Source of the DNA: WLJO01 sp032117595
GTDB taxonomy: Bacteria; Actinomycetota; Acidimicrobiia; Acidimicrobiales; Ilumatobacteraceae
Direction: 5' to 3'
Length of the DNA stretch: 27,033 nt
NCBI GenBank assembly: GCA_032117595.1
Contig: JAULYZ010000151.1
Coordinates: 1 to 27,033, forward strand
The translations under genes were made by a program, and so were the position numbers. The notes under the pieces are model-generated. The model had not been told where the DNA came from, did not search any database, and saw nothing but the letters and a program-made list of their open reading frames with translations. This document shows positions 15,482-23,424 of this stretch, piece after piece (position 1 is the first letter of the stretch; every line of letters begins with the position of its first letter).

Positions 15482-17188
15482 ATGTCGACTCCCGACGGAA
15501 CCCCCGTGAACATGAAGCCCCGGTCGCACGATGTGACCACTGGGATGCAGAAGGCCCCGGCGCGGGCGATGCTGCGTGCCGTCGGCATGACCGACGACGA
15601 CTGGGTCAAGCCCCAGATCGGAATCGCCAACGCATGGAACGAGGTGACGCCGTGCAACGTCACGCTGCGCCGGCTCGCCGATCGAGCGAAGGAAGGTGTT
15701 CGGTCCGCAGGCGGGTTCCCCATGGAGTTCGGCACCATCACCGTCTCGGACGGAATCTCGATGGGCCACGAGGGCATGCGCGCCTCGCTCGTGAGCCGTG
15801 AGATCATCACCGATTCCGTCGAATGCGTCATGCACGCCGAACGGCTCGACGGTTTCATCGGGCTCGCCGGCTGCGACAAGAGCATTCCGGCGATGCTCAT
15901 GGCGGCAGCGCGTCTCGACCTGCCGAGTGTGTTCGTCTACAACGGTTCGATTCTCCCGGGGAACCACAACGGCAAGGCGCTCGACATCACGAGCGTCTTC
16001 GAGGCAGTTGGCGCCTGCGCGCTCGGGCACATCACCGAGGAGGAACTCGGCGAGATCGAGCGCAAGGCATGCCCCGGGGAGGGTGCGTGCGGCGGCATGT
16101 TCACGGCGAACACCATGTCGTCGATCGCCGAAGCACTCGGTCTGAGCCTCCCCGGCTCCGCATCGCCGCCCGCCGTCGACCGTCGTCGCGAAGACGACGC
16201 GCGGCGTGCAGGCGAGGCGGTGGTGAACATGCTGCGGCTCGGCATCACGCCCCGGATGATCCTCACCAAGCAGGCGTTCGAGAACGCCGTTGCGGTCACG
16301 TCGGCGCTCGGCGGTTCCACCAACGCTGTGCTGCACCTGCTCGCCATCGCTCACGAGGCCGGCGTGCACCTCGAGCTCGAGGACTTCAACCGGGTTGCTG
16401 CCCGCGTGCCACACATCGCCGACATGAAGCCCGGCGGCAAGTTCCACATGACCGACCTCGACCGTATCGGTGGTGTGCCGGTCGTCCTCAAGCACCTGCT
16501 CGACGCCGGACTGCTGCACGGCGACGTGCTCACCGTCACGGGCCGCACGATGGCCGAGAACCTCCGCGAGATTGATCCACCTGCTCCGGACGGCGTGGTG
16601 GTGTATCCCGTCGACCGCCCGATCGATGTCGAGGGCGGGATCAACGTGCTCACCGGTTCGCTCGCCCCGAACGGCTCGGTCGTCAAGGTCGCCGGGCTCA
16701 GCCACGAGCAGCGCTCCTTCGAGGGCGCGGCGCGCGTCTTCGACGGCGAGGAGTTCGCGATGGAAGAGATCCTCGCAGGACGGATCCAACCGGGCACGGT
16801 GCTCGTCATCAGGTACGAGGGCCCCAAGGGTGGTCCTGGAATGCGCGAGATGCTCGCCATCACCGGCGCGCTCAAGGGTGCTGGTCGCGGCGCCGACTGT
16901 GCGCTCATCACCGACGGCCGGTTCAGCGGCGGCACGTGGGGGTTCTGCATCGGTCACGTGGCCCCCGAAGCCACCGATGGGGGTCCGATTGCGTTCGTGA
17001 AGGACGGCGACCGTATCCGTATCGATGTCCCCACCAAGCGGCTCGACCTCCTCGTCGACGAGGCCGAACTCTCCAAGCGCCGTCAGGGCTGGAAGCCCAA
17101 CCCGCCCCGTTACACCTCGGGGGTCCTCGGCAAGTACGCAAAGCTCGTGCGCGGCGCCGAGACCGGGGCCATCACCAACGTCTCGTGA
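15482..17188 (+). CDS. ilvD: Dihydroxy-acid dehydratase
   Basis: 568 residues. It converts 2,3-dihydroxy-isovalerate and 2,3-dihydroxy-3-methylvalerate to the 2-keto acids, the third common step of valine and isoleucine synthesis. Visible iron-sulfur cysteines are C58 (EVTPCN), C131 (LAGCDKS) and C203 (GACGGMFTAN); GACGGM rather than GSCSGM suggests the oxygen-stable [2Fe-2S] class (family knowledge). K133 in CDKS would be the carbamylated lysine, and DGRFSGGTWGF near residue 480 carries the catalytic serine. ATG 15482 is preferred because of the -10 element seven bases before it; ATG 15512 is a weaker alternative. It is separate from ilvBNC, about 3 kb upstream, with no leader peptide or terminator of its own seen. 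Confidence 0.96.
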   Translation: MSTPDGTPVNMKPRSHDVTTGMQKAPARAMLRAVGMTDDDWVKPQIGIANAWNEVTPCNVTLRRLADRAKEGVRSAGGFPMEFGTITVSDGISMGHEGMRASLVSREIITDSVECVMHAERLDGFIGLAGCDKSIPAMLMAAARLDLPSVFVYNGSILPGNHNGKALDITSVFEAVGACALGHITEEELGEIERKACPGEGACGGMFTANTMSSIAEALGLSLPGSASPPAVDRRREDDARRAGEAVVNMLRLGITPRMILTKQAFENAVAVTSALGGSTNAVLHLLAIAHEAGVHLELEDFNRVAARVPHIADMKPGGKFHMTDLDRIGGVPVVLKHLLDAGLLHGDVLTVTGRTMAENLREIDPPAPDGVVVYPVDRPIDVEGGINVLTGSLAPNGSVVKVAGLSHEQRSFEGAARVFDGEEFAMEEILAGRIQPGTVLVIRYEGPKGGPGMREMLAITGALKGAGRGADCALITDGRFSGGTWGFCIGHVAPEATDGGPIAFVKDGDRIRIDVPTKRLDLLVDEAELSKRRQGWKPNPPRYTSGVLGKYAKLVRGAETGAITNVS

Positions 17189-17224
17189 TGCACGGACAGC
17201 AACGGTGACCGCGCAGGTGCAGCG

Positions 17225-18301
17225 GTGATCACCGACGAGGTTCTCCCGGTCGATGACGACCGGACCCCGGTCGCAGGCGGCGAGCGTCCGGGCCGCATCG
17301 AGGTGCTCCTCGCCGATCGCTGGCGCATGGGACGTTGGGCACTCGAGCTCGCCTATGTGCTGGCGGCGCTTTTTCAGTACCGCTACGGGATGCCATGGGC
17401 GTCGAAGGGTTTCCCCCTGGAGCGCGAACAGCTCCTCGGGTGGCTGCTCGTCGGAGCGGTGGTGTGGTCGCTCGGACGCGATCGCCGTGAGGTGCTGATG
17501 GCCGTCGTGGGCTGGGGCGGTTTCGGTCTCTGCTTCGTGCTCTACGACTACAGCCGTGGTGCAGTCGACAACATCTGGGGCAACCCTGTGGTGATCCCCA
17601 CCACGGCGTCAGAGGTGCCCTCGCAGGCGGTGCACAATGCGAGTCGGGTCATCACGGCCGAGAAGGCGTTGTTCTTCGGCAAGCTGCCGACGGTCTGGTT
17701 GCAGGAGCAGCTCTACAGCTCGAACAACCGGAACCCACCGGGCTGGGAGGTGATCACCGCGTTCACCTACCTCACGCACTTCATCACGGTCTACGTCGTG
17801 GCACTCGTCATGTGGATCCGGAACCGTGCGCGTTGGGTGGAGTGGACCCGCTCGCTCATCACCCTCATCACACTCGGTGTCGCCGGCTACCTCGTGTACC
17901 CGACGGCACCACCGTGGATGGCGGGACGCTTCGAACTCATGGACGACGTCGACCGGCCGGGCACGCGGGCGCTTCGCTATCTCCACCTCGACTTCGCCGA
18001 CCGCCTCTGGAACAAGGGCCAGTCGCTCACGAACCTCGTGGCAGCGATGCCGTCGTTGCACATGGCGTTCAGCGTGCTGGTATCGGCGTTCTTCTGGCGC
18101 ACGTCAAACGTGTGGGTGCGAGTACTCCTGGTGGTCTACCCCGGCGCCATGCTCTTCACGCTGGTGTACGGCGGCGAGCACTACATCCTCGACTGCCTCG
18201 CCGGCGGTTTGCTTGCTTGGCTGGCGGTATGGGTGAACCGCTGGTGGGTGCAATGGCGTGCCACGGGACTACTCCCGTGGACCCGTCATTCGCCTTCGTA
18301 G
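17225..18301 (+). CDS. PAP2_3/AUR1-like membrane phosphotransferase
   Basis: 358 residues from GTG 17225. Several membrane helices are separated by a periplasmic-type loop. The last third has the inositol-phosphorylceramide-synthase-like triad: H279 in MPSLHMAFS, and H319 and D323 in GGEHYILD, plus the YPTAPPWM segment typical of this branch of the PAP2 superfamily. The first classical PAP2 motif (KX6RP) is not evident, as is usual in this branch. Likely reaction: transfer or hydrolysis of a phospho-head group on a lipid at the membrane. Its neighbour on the other strand makes inositol phosphate, so an inositol-lipid transferase is an attractive inference. The last 16 bp overlap the end of that gene tail to tail. 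It follows ilvD by 36 bp. Confidence 0.87.
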   Translation: MITDEVLPVDDDRTPVAGGERPGRIEVLLADRWRMGRWALELAYVLAALFQYRYGMPWASKGFPLEREQLLGWLLVGAVVWSLGRDRREVLMAVVGWGGFGLCFVLYDYSRGAVDNIWGNPVVIPTTASEVPSQAVHNASRVITAEKALFFGKLPTVWLQEQLYSSNNRNPPGWEVITAFTYLTHFITVYVVALVMWIRNRARWVEWTRSLITLITLGVAGYLVYPTAPPWMAGRFELMDDVDRPGTRALRYLHLDFADRLWNKGQSLTNLVAAMPSLHMAFSVLVSAFFWRTSNVWVRVLLVVYPGAMLFTLVYGGEHYILDCLAGGLLAWLAVWVNRWWVQWRATGLLPWTRHSPS

Positions 18302-19617
18302 TAGTCGCGGCCGAGGTGCGTGATCTGCTCCTCGCCCATCATCCACCGAAGGGTGTTCTTCAGCTTGGTGTGCTGAATGAAGAGGTCGTGCTCCGGATAC
18401 AGCCCGGGGGGCGTCTGCGGGCTCTTGTAGTAGAAGGAGAGCCACTCCTGGATACCGCCGAGACCGGCGCGCTGCGCGAGGTCGGCGAACAGGATGAGGT
18501 CGAGCGCGAGCGGCGCAGCGAGGATGGAGTCGCGGCACAGGAAGTCGATCTTCAGCTGCATCGGGTAGCCGAGCCAGCCGAAGATGTCGATGTTGTCCCA
18601 GCCCTCCTTGTTGTCGCCGCGGGGCGGGTAGTAGTTGATGCGGACCTTGTGGTACACGTCGCCGTAGAGCGAGGGGTACTTCTCGGGCTCGAGGATGTTC
18701 TCGAGCACACCGAGCTTGGACTCTTCCTTGGTCTTGAAGTTCTCCGGGTCGTCGAGGACTTCGCCGTCACGGTTGCCGAGGATGTTCGTGGAGTACCAGC
18801 CCGACAGGCCGAGCATGCGGGCCTTGAGCATCGGCCCGATGACCGTCTTCACGAGGGTTTGACCCGTCTTGAAGTCCTTGCCGGAGATCGGCACGTTCAG
18901 GTCGACGGCGAGCTTGCGCAACACGGGGGTGTCCACCGCAAGGTTGGGTGCACCGTTGTTGAACGGCACGCCCTCGAGGATTGCGGCGTAGGCGTAGAGC
19001 ATCGAGGGAGCGATTGACGGATCGTTGGCGTCGATCGCCTTCTCGAAGGAGTCGAGGTCCATGTGTGCGGGGCCCGGCTCGATGAAAATCTCCGTGGAGC
19101 CGCACCACATCATCACGACGCGGGACAGGCCGTGCTGCTCGCGGAACCGCTGGATGTCTTCGCGGATGCGATTCAGCATCGTGCGCTTGTCGACGGTGCC
19201 CATCGTGTTGTCGGCACTGATGTTCTTGCAGTAGTGCCGGTCGAACGCAGCAGGCATCGGGCGCACCGCCCGCAGCGATTCGGCGATGCCCTCGATGTGC
19301 CGGCTCCCCTCCAGAACACCGGCGCGCTGGGCGGCCACGTAGCAGTCGTCCGGGAACGGGTCCCAGGCCCCCCAGACGATGTCCTCGAGACGGGCGAGCG
19401 GGACGAAATCCTTGATGAGCGGCGAGCGTCCGTCGGTGCGCTTCCCGAGCCGGATGTGGCCCATCTCGGCGAGTGATCCCACCGGCTCGGCGAGTCCGCG
19501 CTTCACCAGTTCGACGCCGGCGATCAAGGTCGAGGCCACGGCACCGAGGCCGACCGTGAGCACGCCGAGCTTGCCCTCGGCCGGGGCGATGGTGGGGGAC
19601 GGAGGAGCACTGGACAC
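18286..19617 (-). CDS. ino1: myo-Inositol-1-phosphate synthase
   Basis: 443 residues from GTG 19617, with GAGGT six bases upstream. It isomerises glucose-6-phosphate to inositol-1-phosphate using tightly bound NAD. The Rossmann segment VLTVGLGAVASTLIAG is at about 19-34. Family motifs include NTMGTVDKRTM, the catalytic-loop SGKDFKTGQT with its lysines, GWYSTNILGNRDGEVL, and the late KIDFLCRDSILAAPLALDL. Products feed phosphatidylinositol, mycothiol or compatible solutes in actinobacteria. It converges on the PAP2_3 gene with a 16-bp overlap of coding ends. A pgi gene lies 5 kb away, competing for the same substrate, though in a different operon. Confidence 0.95.
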   Translation of the reverse strand: MSSAPPSPTIAPAEGKLGVLTVGLGAVASTLIAGVELVKRGLAEPVGSLAEMGHIRLGKRTDGRSPLIKDFVPLARLEDIVWGAWDPFPDDCYVAAQRAGVLEGSRHIEGIAESLRAVRPMPAAFDRHYCKNISADNTMGTVDKRTMLNRIREDIQRFREQHGLSRVVMMWCGSTEIFIEPGPAHMDLDSFEKAIDANDPSIAPSMLYAYAAILEGVPFNNGAPNLAVDTPVLRKLAVDLNVPISGKDFKTGQTLVKTVIGPMLKARMLGLSGWYSTNILGNRDGEVLDDPENFKTKEESKLGVLENILEPEKYPSLYGDVYHKVRINYYPPRGDNKEGWDNIDIFGWLGYPMQLKIDFLCRDSILAAPLALDLILFADLAQRAGLGGIQEWLSFYYKSPQTPPGLYPEHDLFIQHTKLKNTLRWMMGEEQITHLGRDYYEGE

Positions 19618-19817
19618 GGATTGACCTCGCTTTGTGAGCCCCGACCGGTCTGGCCGACGGCTGCTCCCGTGAGCGGATGAAGACTACCGACGGAACCGAC
19701 CCCGGAGCCTGACCGGCACCCGGGCGGCCTGCGTTGGCGACGTCGCGAACAGGGCTGCCGTGGCCCTCCACCGGTCGGTCGGCGTACGCGGACCAGTCCG
19801 GTCGGAGCAAGAAAGGG

Positions 19818-19846
19818 TTGCCACGGGCCGACGGAGTTGGCAGACT
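19818..19846 (+). promoter_or_regulatory. Candidate promoter of the ilvB leader transcript
   Basis: TTGCCA (19818-19823), a 17-nt spacer and CAGACT (19841-19846) form a sigma-70-like pair. The start would fall about 19853-19856, at or just before the leader-peptide ATG, so the leader would be translated with almost no 5' UTR; no Shine-Dalgarno is properly spaced before that ATG. The stretch 19618-19817 before it should also hold the divergent ino1 promoter; a TAGTCT on the minus strand (19686-19681) is only a weak candidate. Confidence 0.5.
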
Positions 19847-19855
19847 CTTGGTTCC

Positions 19856-19903
19856 ATGAAGACGCCCACCGAGTTCCACTCCGGCCTCGTAGTAGTGCGC
19901 TAG
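19856..19903 (+). CDS. ilvB leader peptide
   Basis: ATG to TAG gives 15 residues, MKTPTEFHSGLVVVR. The run Leu-Val-Val-Val just before the end, using CTC GTA GTA GTG, is the expected sensor for branched-chain amino-acid starvation: a ribosome stalled at these codons would change folding of the RNA downstream. GTA is a rare valine codon in this GC-rich DNA, which would sharpen the response. The peptide is followed directly by a hairpin and an intrinsic terminator, then ilvBNC. Leader peptides of this kind precede ilvB in Corynebacterium and other actinobacteria (established knowledge). Confidence 0.88.
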   Translation: MKTPTEFHSGLVVVR

Positions 19904-19928
19904 GCGCTGCGGCCCTCCGCCGCGCGCC
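19903..19928 (+). promoter_or_regulatory. Leader-RNA hairpin preceding the attenuator
   Basis: GGCGC-U-GCGGC-CCUCC-GCCGC-GCGCC: a 10-bp GC stem with one bulged U and a five-base loop, starting at the last base of the leader stop codon. A ribosome at the stop would cover its left arm. The loop CCUCC can pair with GGAGG in the right arm of the terminator, which hints at a competing fold, but a full antiterminator was not resolved by eye. Confidence 0.65.
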
Positions 19929-19932
19929 GTTC

Positions 19933-19964
19933 CGACCTCCCGTCCGGGAGGTCGATTGTTTTTT
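19933..19964 (+). terminator. Intrinsic terminator acting as ilvBNC attenuator
   Basis: CGACCTCCC-GTCC-GGGAGGTCG is a perfect 9-bp stem with a 4-nt loop (19933-19954), followed by ATTG and six T residues (19959-19964). It lies 30 bases after the leader-peptide stop and about 120 bases before ilvB, so it would end transcripts prematurely when branched-chain amino acids are plentiful. Confidence 0.92.
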
Positions 19965-20086
19965 CCGCCCCGTACCGTTCGCCCGTCCACCAACCCGCAA
20001 CACATCACCCTCGAGACCTGAGGGTTCGAGCAGCCCAAGCCACAGAAGACACAGAAGACACGTCAGAGAAGGAAAAGGAGAGGTCC
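19965..20086 (+). promoter_or_regulatory. 5' untranslated region of ilvB
   Basis: The final part of the 469-bp gap between ino1 and ilvB, the only gap over 300 bases in the window. It holds an ACCCTC/GAGGGT stem (20007-20025), two adjacent copies of CACAGAAGA (20041-20058) in an unusually A-rich stretch, and a strong AGGAG (20076-20080) six bases before GTG 20087. The A-rich, unstructured sequence probably keeps the ribosome site open. No further gene is seen here. Confidence 0.6.
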
Positions 20087-21835
20087 GTGAAGATCACCGG
20101 AGCCCAAGCACTCATCAAGGCACTGGAGATGGAGAACGTCGAAGTGATGTTCGGCCTGCCCGGTGGGTGCATCCTGCCCGCGTACGACCCGCTGCTCGAC
20201 TCGAGCATCCGCCACGTGCTCGTCCGTCACGAGCAGGGCGCCGGCCACATGGCCGAGGGCTACGCCCACGTCACCGGTCGTCCGGGCGTGGCCATGGTGA
20301 CCTCGGGCCCGGCGGCCACGAACCTCGTCACCCCGCTCTGCGACGCCTACATGGACTCGATCCCCATGGTGGCCATCACGGGTCAGGTGCCCACCACGGC
20401 GATCGGCACCGACGCCTTCCAGGAGTGCGACACCGTGGGCATCACCCGCAGCGTCACCAAGCACAACGAACTCGTCATGCGGGCCCAGGACCTGCCCCTC
20501 GCTGTCCGCCAGGCGTTCTACCTGGCCACCACGGGCCGCCCCGGCCCGGTGCTGATCGACGTCCCCAAGGACGTGCTGCAGAACTCGATGGAGTGGTACT
20601 GGCCCACCGACGCCGAGGTCATCGACTCACTCCCCGGCTACCGCCCGAGCACCAAGGGTCACCCCAAGATGATCAAGGAGGCAGCCCGCCTCATCCTCGC
20701 GTCGGAGCGTCCGGTGCTGTACGTGGGCGGCGGCATCCTCAAGGCGCGTGCGGCCGAGGCGCTGCGCGAACTCGCCGAGCTCACCCAGATTCCTGTGGTC
20801 ACCACGCTGATGGCCCGGGGAGCGTTCCCCGATTCCCACCCGCTCTGCCTCGGGATGCCGGGCATGCACGGCAATGCCACTGCCATCACGGCGATGCAGA
20901 AGAGCGATCTGCTCATCGCCCTCGGGGCCCGTTTCGACGACCGGATCACGGGCAAGGTCGCTGCGTTCGCGCCCGAGGCCAAGATCATCCACGTCGACAT
21001 CGATCCCGCCGAACAGGGCAAGGTGCGTCGTCCGGATGTGCCGATCGTCGGCGACTGCCGTTCGGTCATCGAGGAGATCGTGCGGGCCATCAAGGATCTC
21101 CTGAATGGCGGCGAGAGCCAGGCCGATGTGGCGCCGTGGCGCAGCCGGGTCTCGGGCTGGCGCGAGCAGTTCCCGCTCACCTACGAGTCGAGCCTGCCCG
21201 GCGACGCGTTGAAGCCGCAGTACTGCCTCGAGCAGCTCCGCGACCACGCTCCCGACGGAACCATCCTCGTGTCGGGAGTCGGCCAGCACCAGATGTGGTC
21301 GTCGCAGTACTGGCGGTTCGACGAGCCCTACACCTGGGTGAACTCGGGCGGTCTCGGGACGATGGGCTTCTCGGTCCCCGCAGCCATCGGTGCAAAGGTG
21401 GGACGTCCTGACCGCACGGTGTGGGCCATCGACGGCGATGGCTGTTTCCAGATGACGGCCCAGGAGCTCGTGACGGCAACCGTCGAGCGCATCCCGATCA
21501 AGGTGGGCATCCTCAACAACTCGTACCTCGGCATGGTCCGCCAGTGGCAGGAGATGTTCTACGAGGAGCGCTACAGCGAGGTCTACCTGTCGCCCGAGCT
21601 CCCCGACTTCGTGAAGTGGGCCGAGGCCATGGGCTGTGTCGGTATCCGCGTGGAGTCTCCCGAGGAAGTGGAGCCGGCCATCGAGAAGGCGAACTCGATC
21701 GACGACCGCCCGGTCGTGGTCGACTTCCGCGTCGACGAGCGCGAGAAGGTGTTCCCGATGGTTCCTGCTGGCCAGAGCAACGACGATGTCGTCCTGCCCC
21801 CGTCGCAGGCGGCGGCCCGGAGGTTCCTCGCATGA
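20087..21835 (+). CDS. ilvB: Acetolactate synthase, large (catalytic) subunit
   Basis: 582 residues from GTG 20087, with AGGAG upstream. It joins two pyruvates, or pyruvate and 2-ketobutyrate, in the first common step of valine, leucine and isoleucine synthesis. The thiamine-diphosphate activating glutamate is E49 (VRHEQGAGHMAEGYA). The cofactor/Mg motif runs from G450-D451-G452 to N477-N478 (GDG ... NNS). The central domain with GGGILKA and ARFDDRITGK binds FAD. MVRQWQEMFYEERYS is typical of anabolic, feedback-regulated AHAS rather than catabolic ALS. Its stop overlaps the ilvN start (ATGA). Controlled by the attenuator upstream. Confidence 0.97.
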   Translation: MKITGAQALIKALEMENVEVMFGLPGGCILPAYDPLLDSSIRHVLVRHEQGAGHMAEGYAHVTGRPGVAMVTSGPAATNLVTPLCDAYMDSIPMVAITGQVPTTAIGTDAFQECDTVGITRSVTKHNELVMRAQDLPLAVRQAFYLATTGRPGPVLIDVPKDVLQNSMEWYWPTDAEVIDSLPGYRPSTKGHPKMIKEAARLILASERPVLYVGGGILKARAAEALRELAELTQIPVVTTLMARGAFPDSHPLCLGMPGMHGNATAITAMQKSDLLIALGARFDDRITGKVAAFAPEAKIIHVDIDPAEQGKVRRPDVPIVGDCRSVIEEIVRAIKDLLNGGESQADVAPWRSRVSGWREQFPLTYESSLPGDALKPQYCLEQLRDHAPDGTILVSGVGQHQMWSSQYWRFDEPYTWVNSGGLGTMGFSVPAAIGAKVGRPDRTVWAIDGDGCFQMTAQELVTATVERIPIKVGILNNSYLGMVRQWQEMFYEERYSEVYLSPELPDFVKWAEAMGCVGIRVESPEEVEPAIEKANSIDDRPVVVDFRVDEREKVFPMVPAGQSNDDVVLPPSQAAARRFLA

Positions 21836-22362
21836 GCGCCCGACCGCACCACCACATCCTCTCGGTGCTCGTGGAGAACCGGCCCGGGGTGCTTGCGCGC
21901 GTGGCGTCGCTCTTCGCCCGTCGTGGGTTCAACATCTTCTCCCTGGCCGTCGCCCCGGCCGAGGAGGAGTCGATGTCCCGCATCACCATCGTCGTCGACG
22001 TCGAGACCACGCCGCTCGAGCAGATCGTGAAGCAGTTGTTCAAGCTGGTCGAGGTCATCAAGATCAGCGAACTGGACCCGCGCTCCTCGGTGGAGCGAGA
22101 GCTCCTCCTCGCCACGGTCCGGGCGGCGGCGAACGACCGCGGCCAGATCGTGGAACTCGCCCAGATCTTCGACAGCAAGATCGTGGCCGTCGGGGCCGAG
22201 GCCGTGACGGTCTCGCTCGAGGGTCACCCCGACAAACTCGACGATTTTGAGGACCTCCTGCGTCCGTATGGCATCGTGGAGCTTCAGCGCACGGGCCGGA
22301 TCGCGCTACCGAAACTCGATCGTGATGTGCGCAAGAGCGCCGTCAAGGGAAACATCGGCTGA
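21832..22362 (+). CDS. ilvN: Acetolactate synthase, small (regulatory) subunit
   Basis: 176 residues from ATG 21832, overlapping ilvB by 4 bp. An N-terminal ACT domain (HILSVLVENRPGVLARVASLFARRGFNI) binds valine for feedback inhibition; residues from about 80 onward form the C-terminal domain that activates IlvB, including VELAQIFDSKIVAVG. The length and two-domain form match the IlvN/IlvH type of actinobacteria. Coupled translation supports stoichiometric assembly with IlvB. Confidence 0.97.
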   Translation: MSARPHHHILSVLVENRPGVLARVASLFARRGFNIFSLAVAPAEEESMSRITIVVDVETTPLEQIVKQLFKLVEVIKISELDPRSSVERELLLATVRAAANDRGQIVELAQIFDSKIVAVGAEAVTVSLEGHPDKLDDFEDLLRPYGIVELQRTGRIALPKLDRDVRKSAVKGNIG

Positions 22363-22392
22363 GGCCGACTCACGGAAAGGACGGCAGCTCAC

Positions 22393-23421
22393 ATGGCAGC
22401 CAAGGTGTATTACGAGAAGGATGCAGACCCCTCCATCATCCGTGGCCGCAAGGTGGCCATCATCGGATACGGATCCCAGGGACATGCCCATGCCCTCAAT
22501 CTGAAGGACTCGGGCGTCGATGTGGTGGTGGGCCTGCGTGAGGGTTCGTCGTCGAAGGCCAAGGCCGAGGCGGCGGGTCTCAAGGTGATGGGTATCGCCG
22601 AGGCCGCAAAGTGGGCCAACGTGATCATGCTCACGATGCCCGACACGGAGCAGAAGGCCACCTACGACGAGTTCATCAAGCCGCACATGCGCAAGGGCAA
22701 GGCCATTGCGTTCGCGCACGGCTTCAACATCCGTTTCAAGCGCATCAAGCCGTCGAAGTCGGTTGACGTGATCATGATTGCGCCGAAGGGCCCGGGGCAC
22801 CTTGTGCGTCGTACCTACACCGAGGGCGGCGGCGTTCCGGCGCTCATCGCCATCGAACAGGACGCGAGCGGTCAGGCGCGCGCACTGGCGCTCTCCTACG
22901 CCGATGCGATCGGCGGTACCCGCGCCGGCGTGATCGAGACCACGTTCGCCGAGGAGACCGAGACCGATCTCTTCGGTGAGCAGGTGGTGCTCTGCGGCGG
23001 CCTCACCTCGCTCATCCAGGCGGGCTTCGAGACCCTCGTCGAGGCTGGCTACCAGCCGGAGATGGCCTACTTCGAGTGCCTCCACGAGGTGAAGCTCATC
23101 GTCGACCTCATGTACGAGGAGGGGATCGCCGGTATGCGCTACTCGATCTCCGACACTGCGGAGTACGGCGACGTGACGCGCGGACCTCGCGTCATCACGC
23201 CGGCCACCAAGAAGACCATGCAGAAGATCCTCAAGGAGATCCAGACCGGCAAGTTCGCCAAGGAGTGGATCGCCGAGAGCGAGGCGGGTCGCGCGAACTT
23301 CAATGCGTTGCGCGCAGCGGGCCGCGAGCACCCGATCGAGAAGGTCGGCTCCGAACTCCGCTCGATGATGCCGTGGATCTCGGCGGGCAAGAAGAAGGTC
23401 TCCGAGGTATCCGGCGGCTGA
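22393..23421 (+). CDS. ilvC: Ketol-acid reductoisomerase (class I)
   Basis: 342 residues from ATG 22393, 30 bp after ilvN, with GGAAAGGA in the gap. It isomerises and reduces acetolactate to 2,3-dihydroxy-isovalerate. The nucleotide fold GYGSQG is at 25-30; R49 with S52-S53 in the following loop (GLREGSSSKAKA) predicts NADPH preference. Catalytic residues are H109 (FAHGF), metal ligands D192 and E196 (DLFGEQ), and E228/E232 (FECLHE). The length identifies the short class I enzyme. Substrate comes from IlvBN and product goes to IlvD. Confidence 0.97.
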   Translation: MAAKVYYEKDADPSIIRGRKVAIIGYGSQGHAHALNLKDSGVDVVVGLREGSSSKAKAEAAGLKVMGIAEAAKWANVIMLTMPDTEQKATYDEFIKPHMRKGKAIAFAHGFNIRFKRIKPSKSVDVIMIAPKGPGHLVRRTYTEGGGVPALIAIEQDASGQARALALSYADAIGGTRAGVIETTFAEETETDLFGEQVVLCGGLTSLIQAGFETLVEAGYQPEMAYFECLHEVKLIVDLMYEEGIAGMRYSISDTAEYGDVTRGPRVITPATKKTMQKILKEIQTGKFAKEWIAESEAGRANFNALRAAGREHPIEKVGSELRSMMPWISAGKKKVSEVSGG

Positions 23422-23424
23422 TCG

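Noticed and set aside
15383..16957. A 524-codon minus-strand frame across ilvD
   Set aside because: It is the antisense shadow of a fully conserved ilvD; the composition is Arg/His/Glu-rich with no domain.
19837..21411. A long + strand frame through the leader and ilvB in another frame
   Set aside because: It reads ilvB out of frame, passes through the attenuator stem and gives an Arg/His-rich sequence without similarity.
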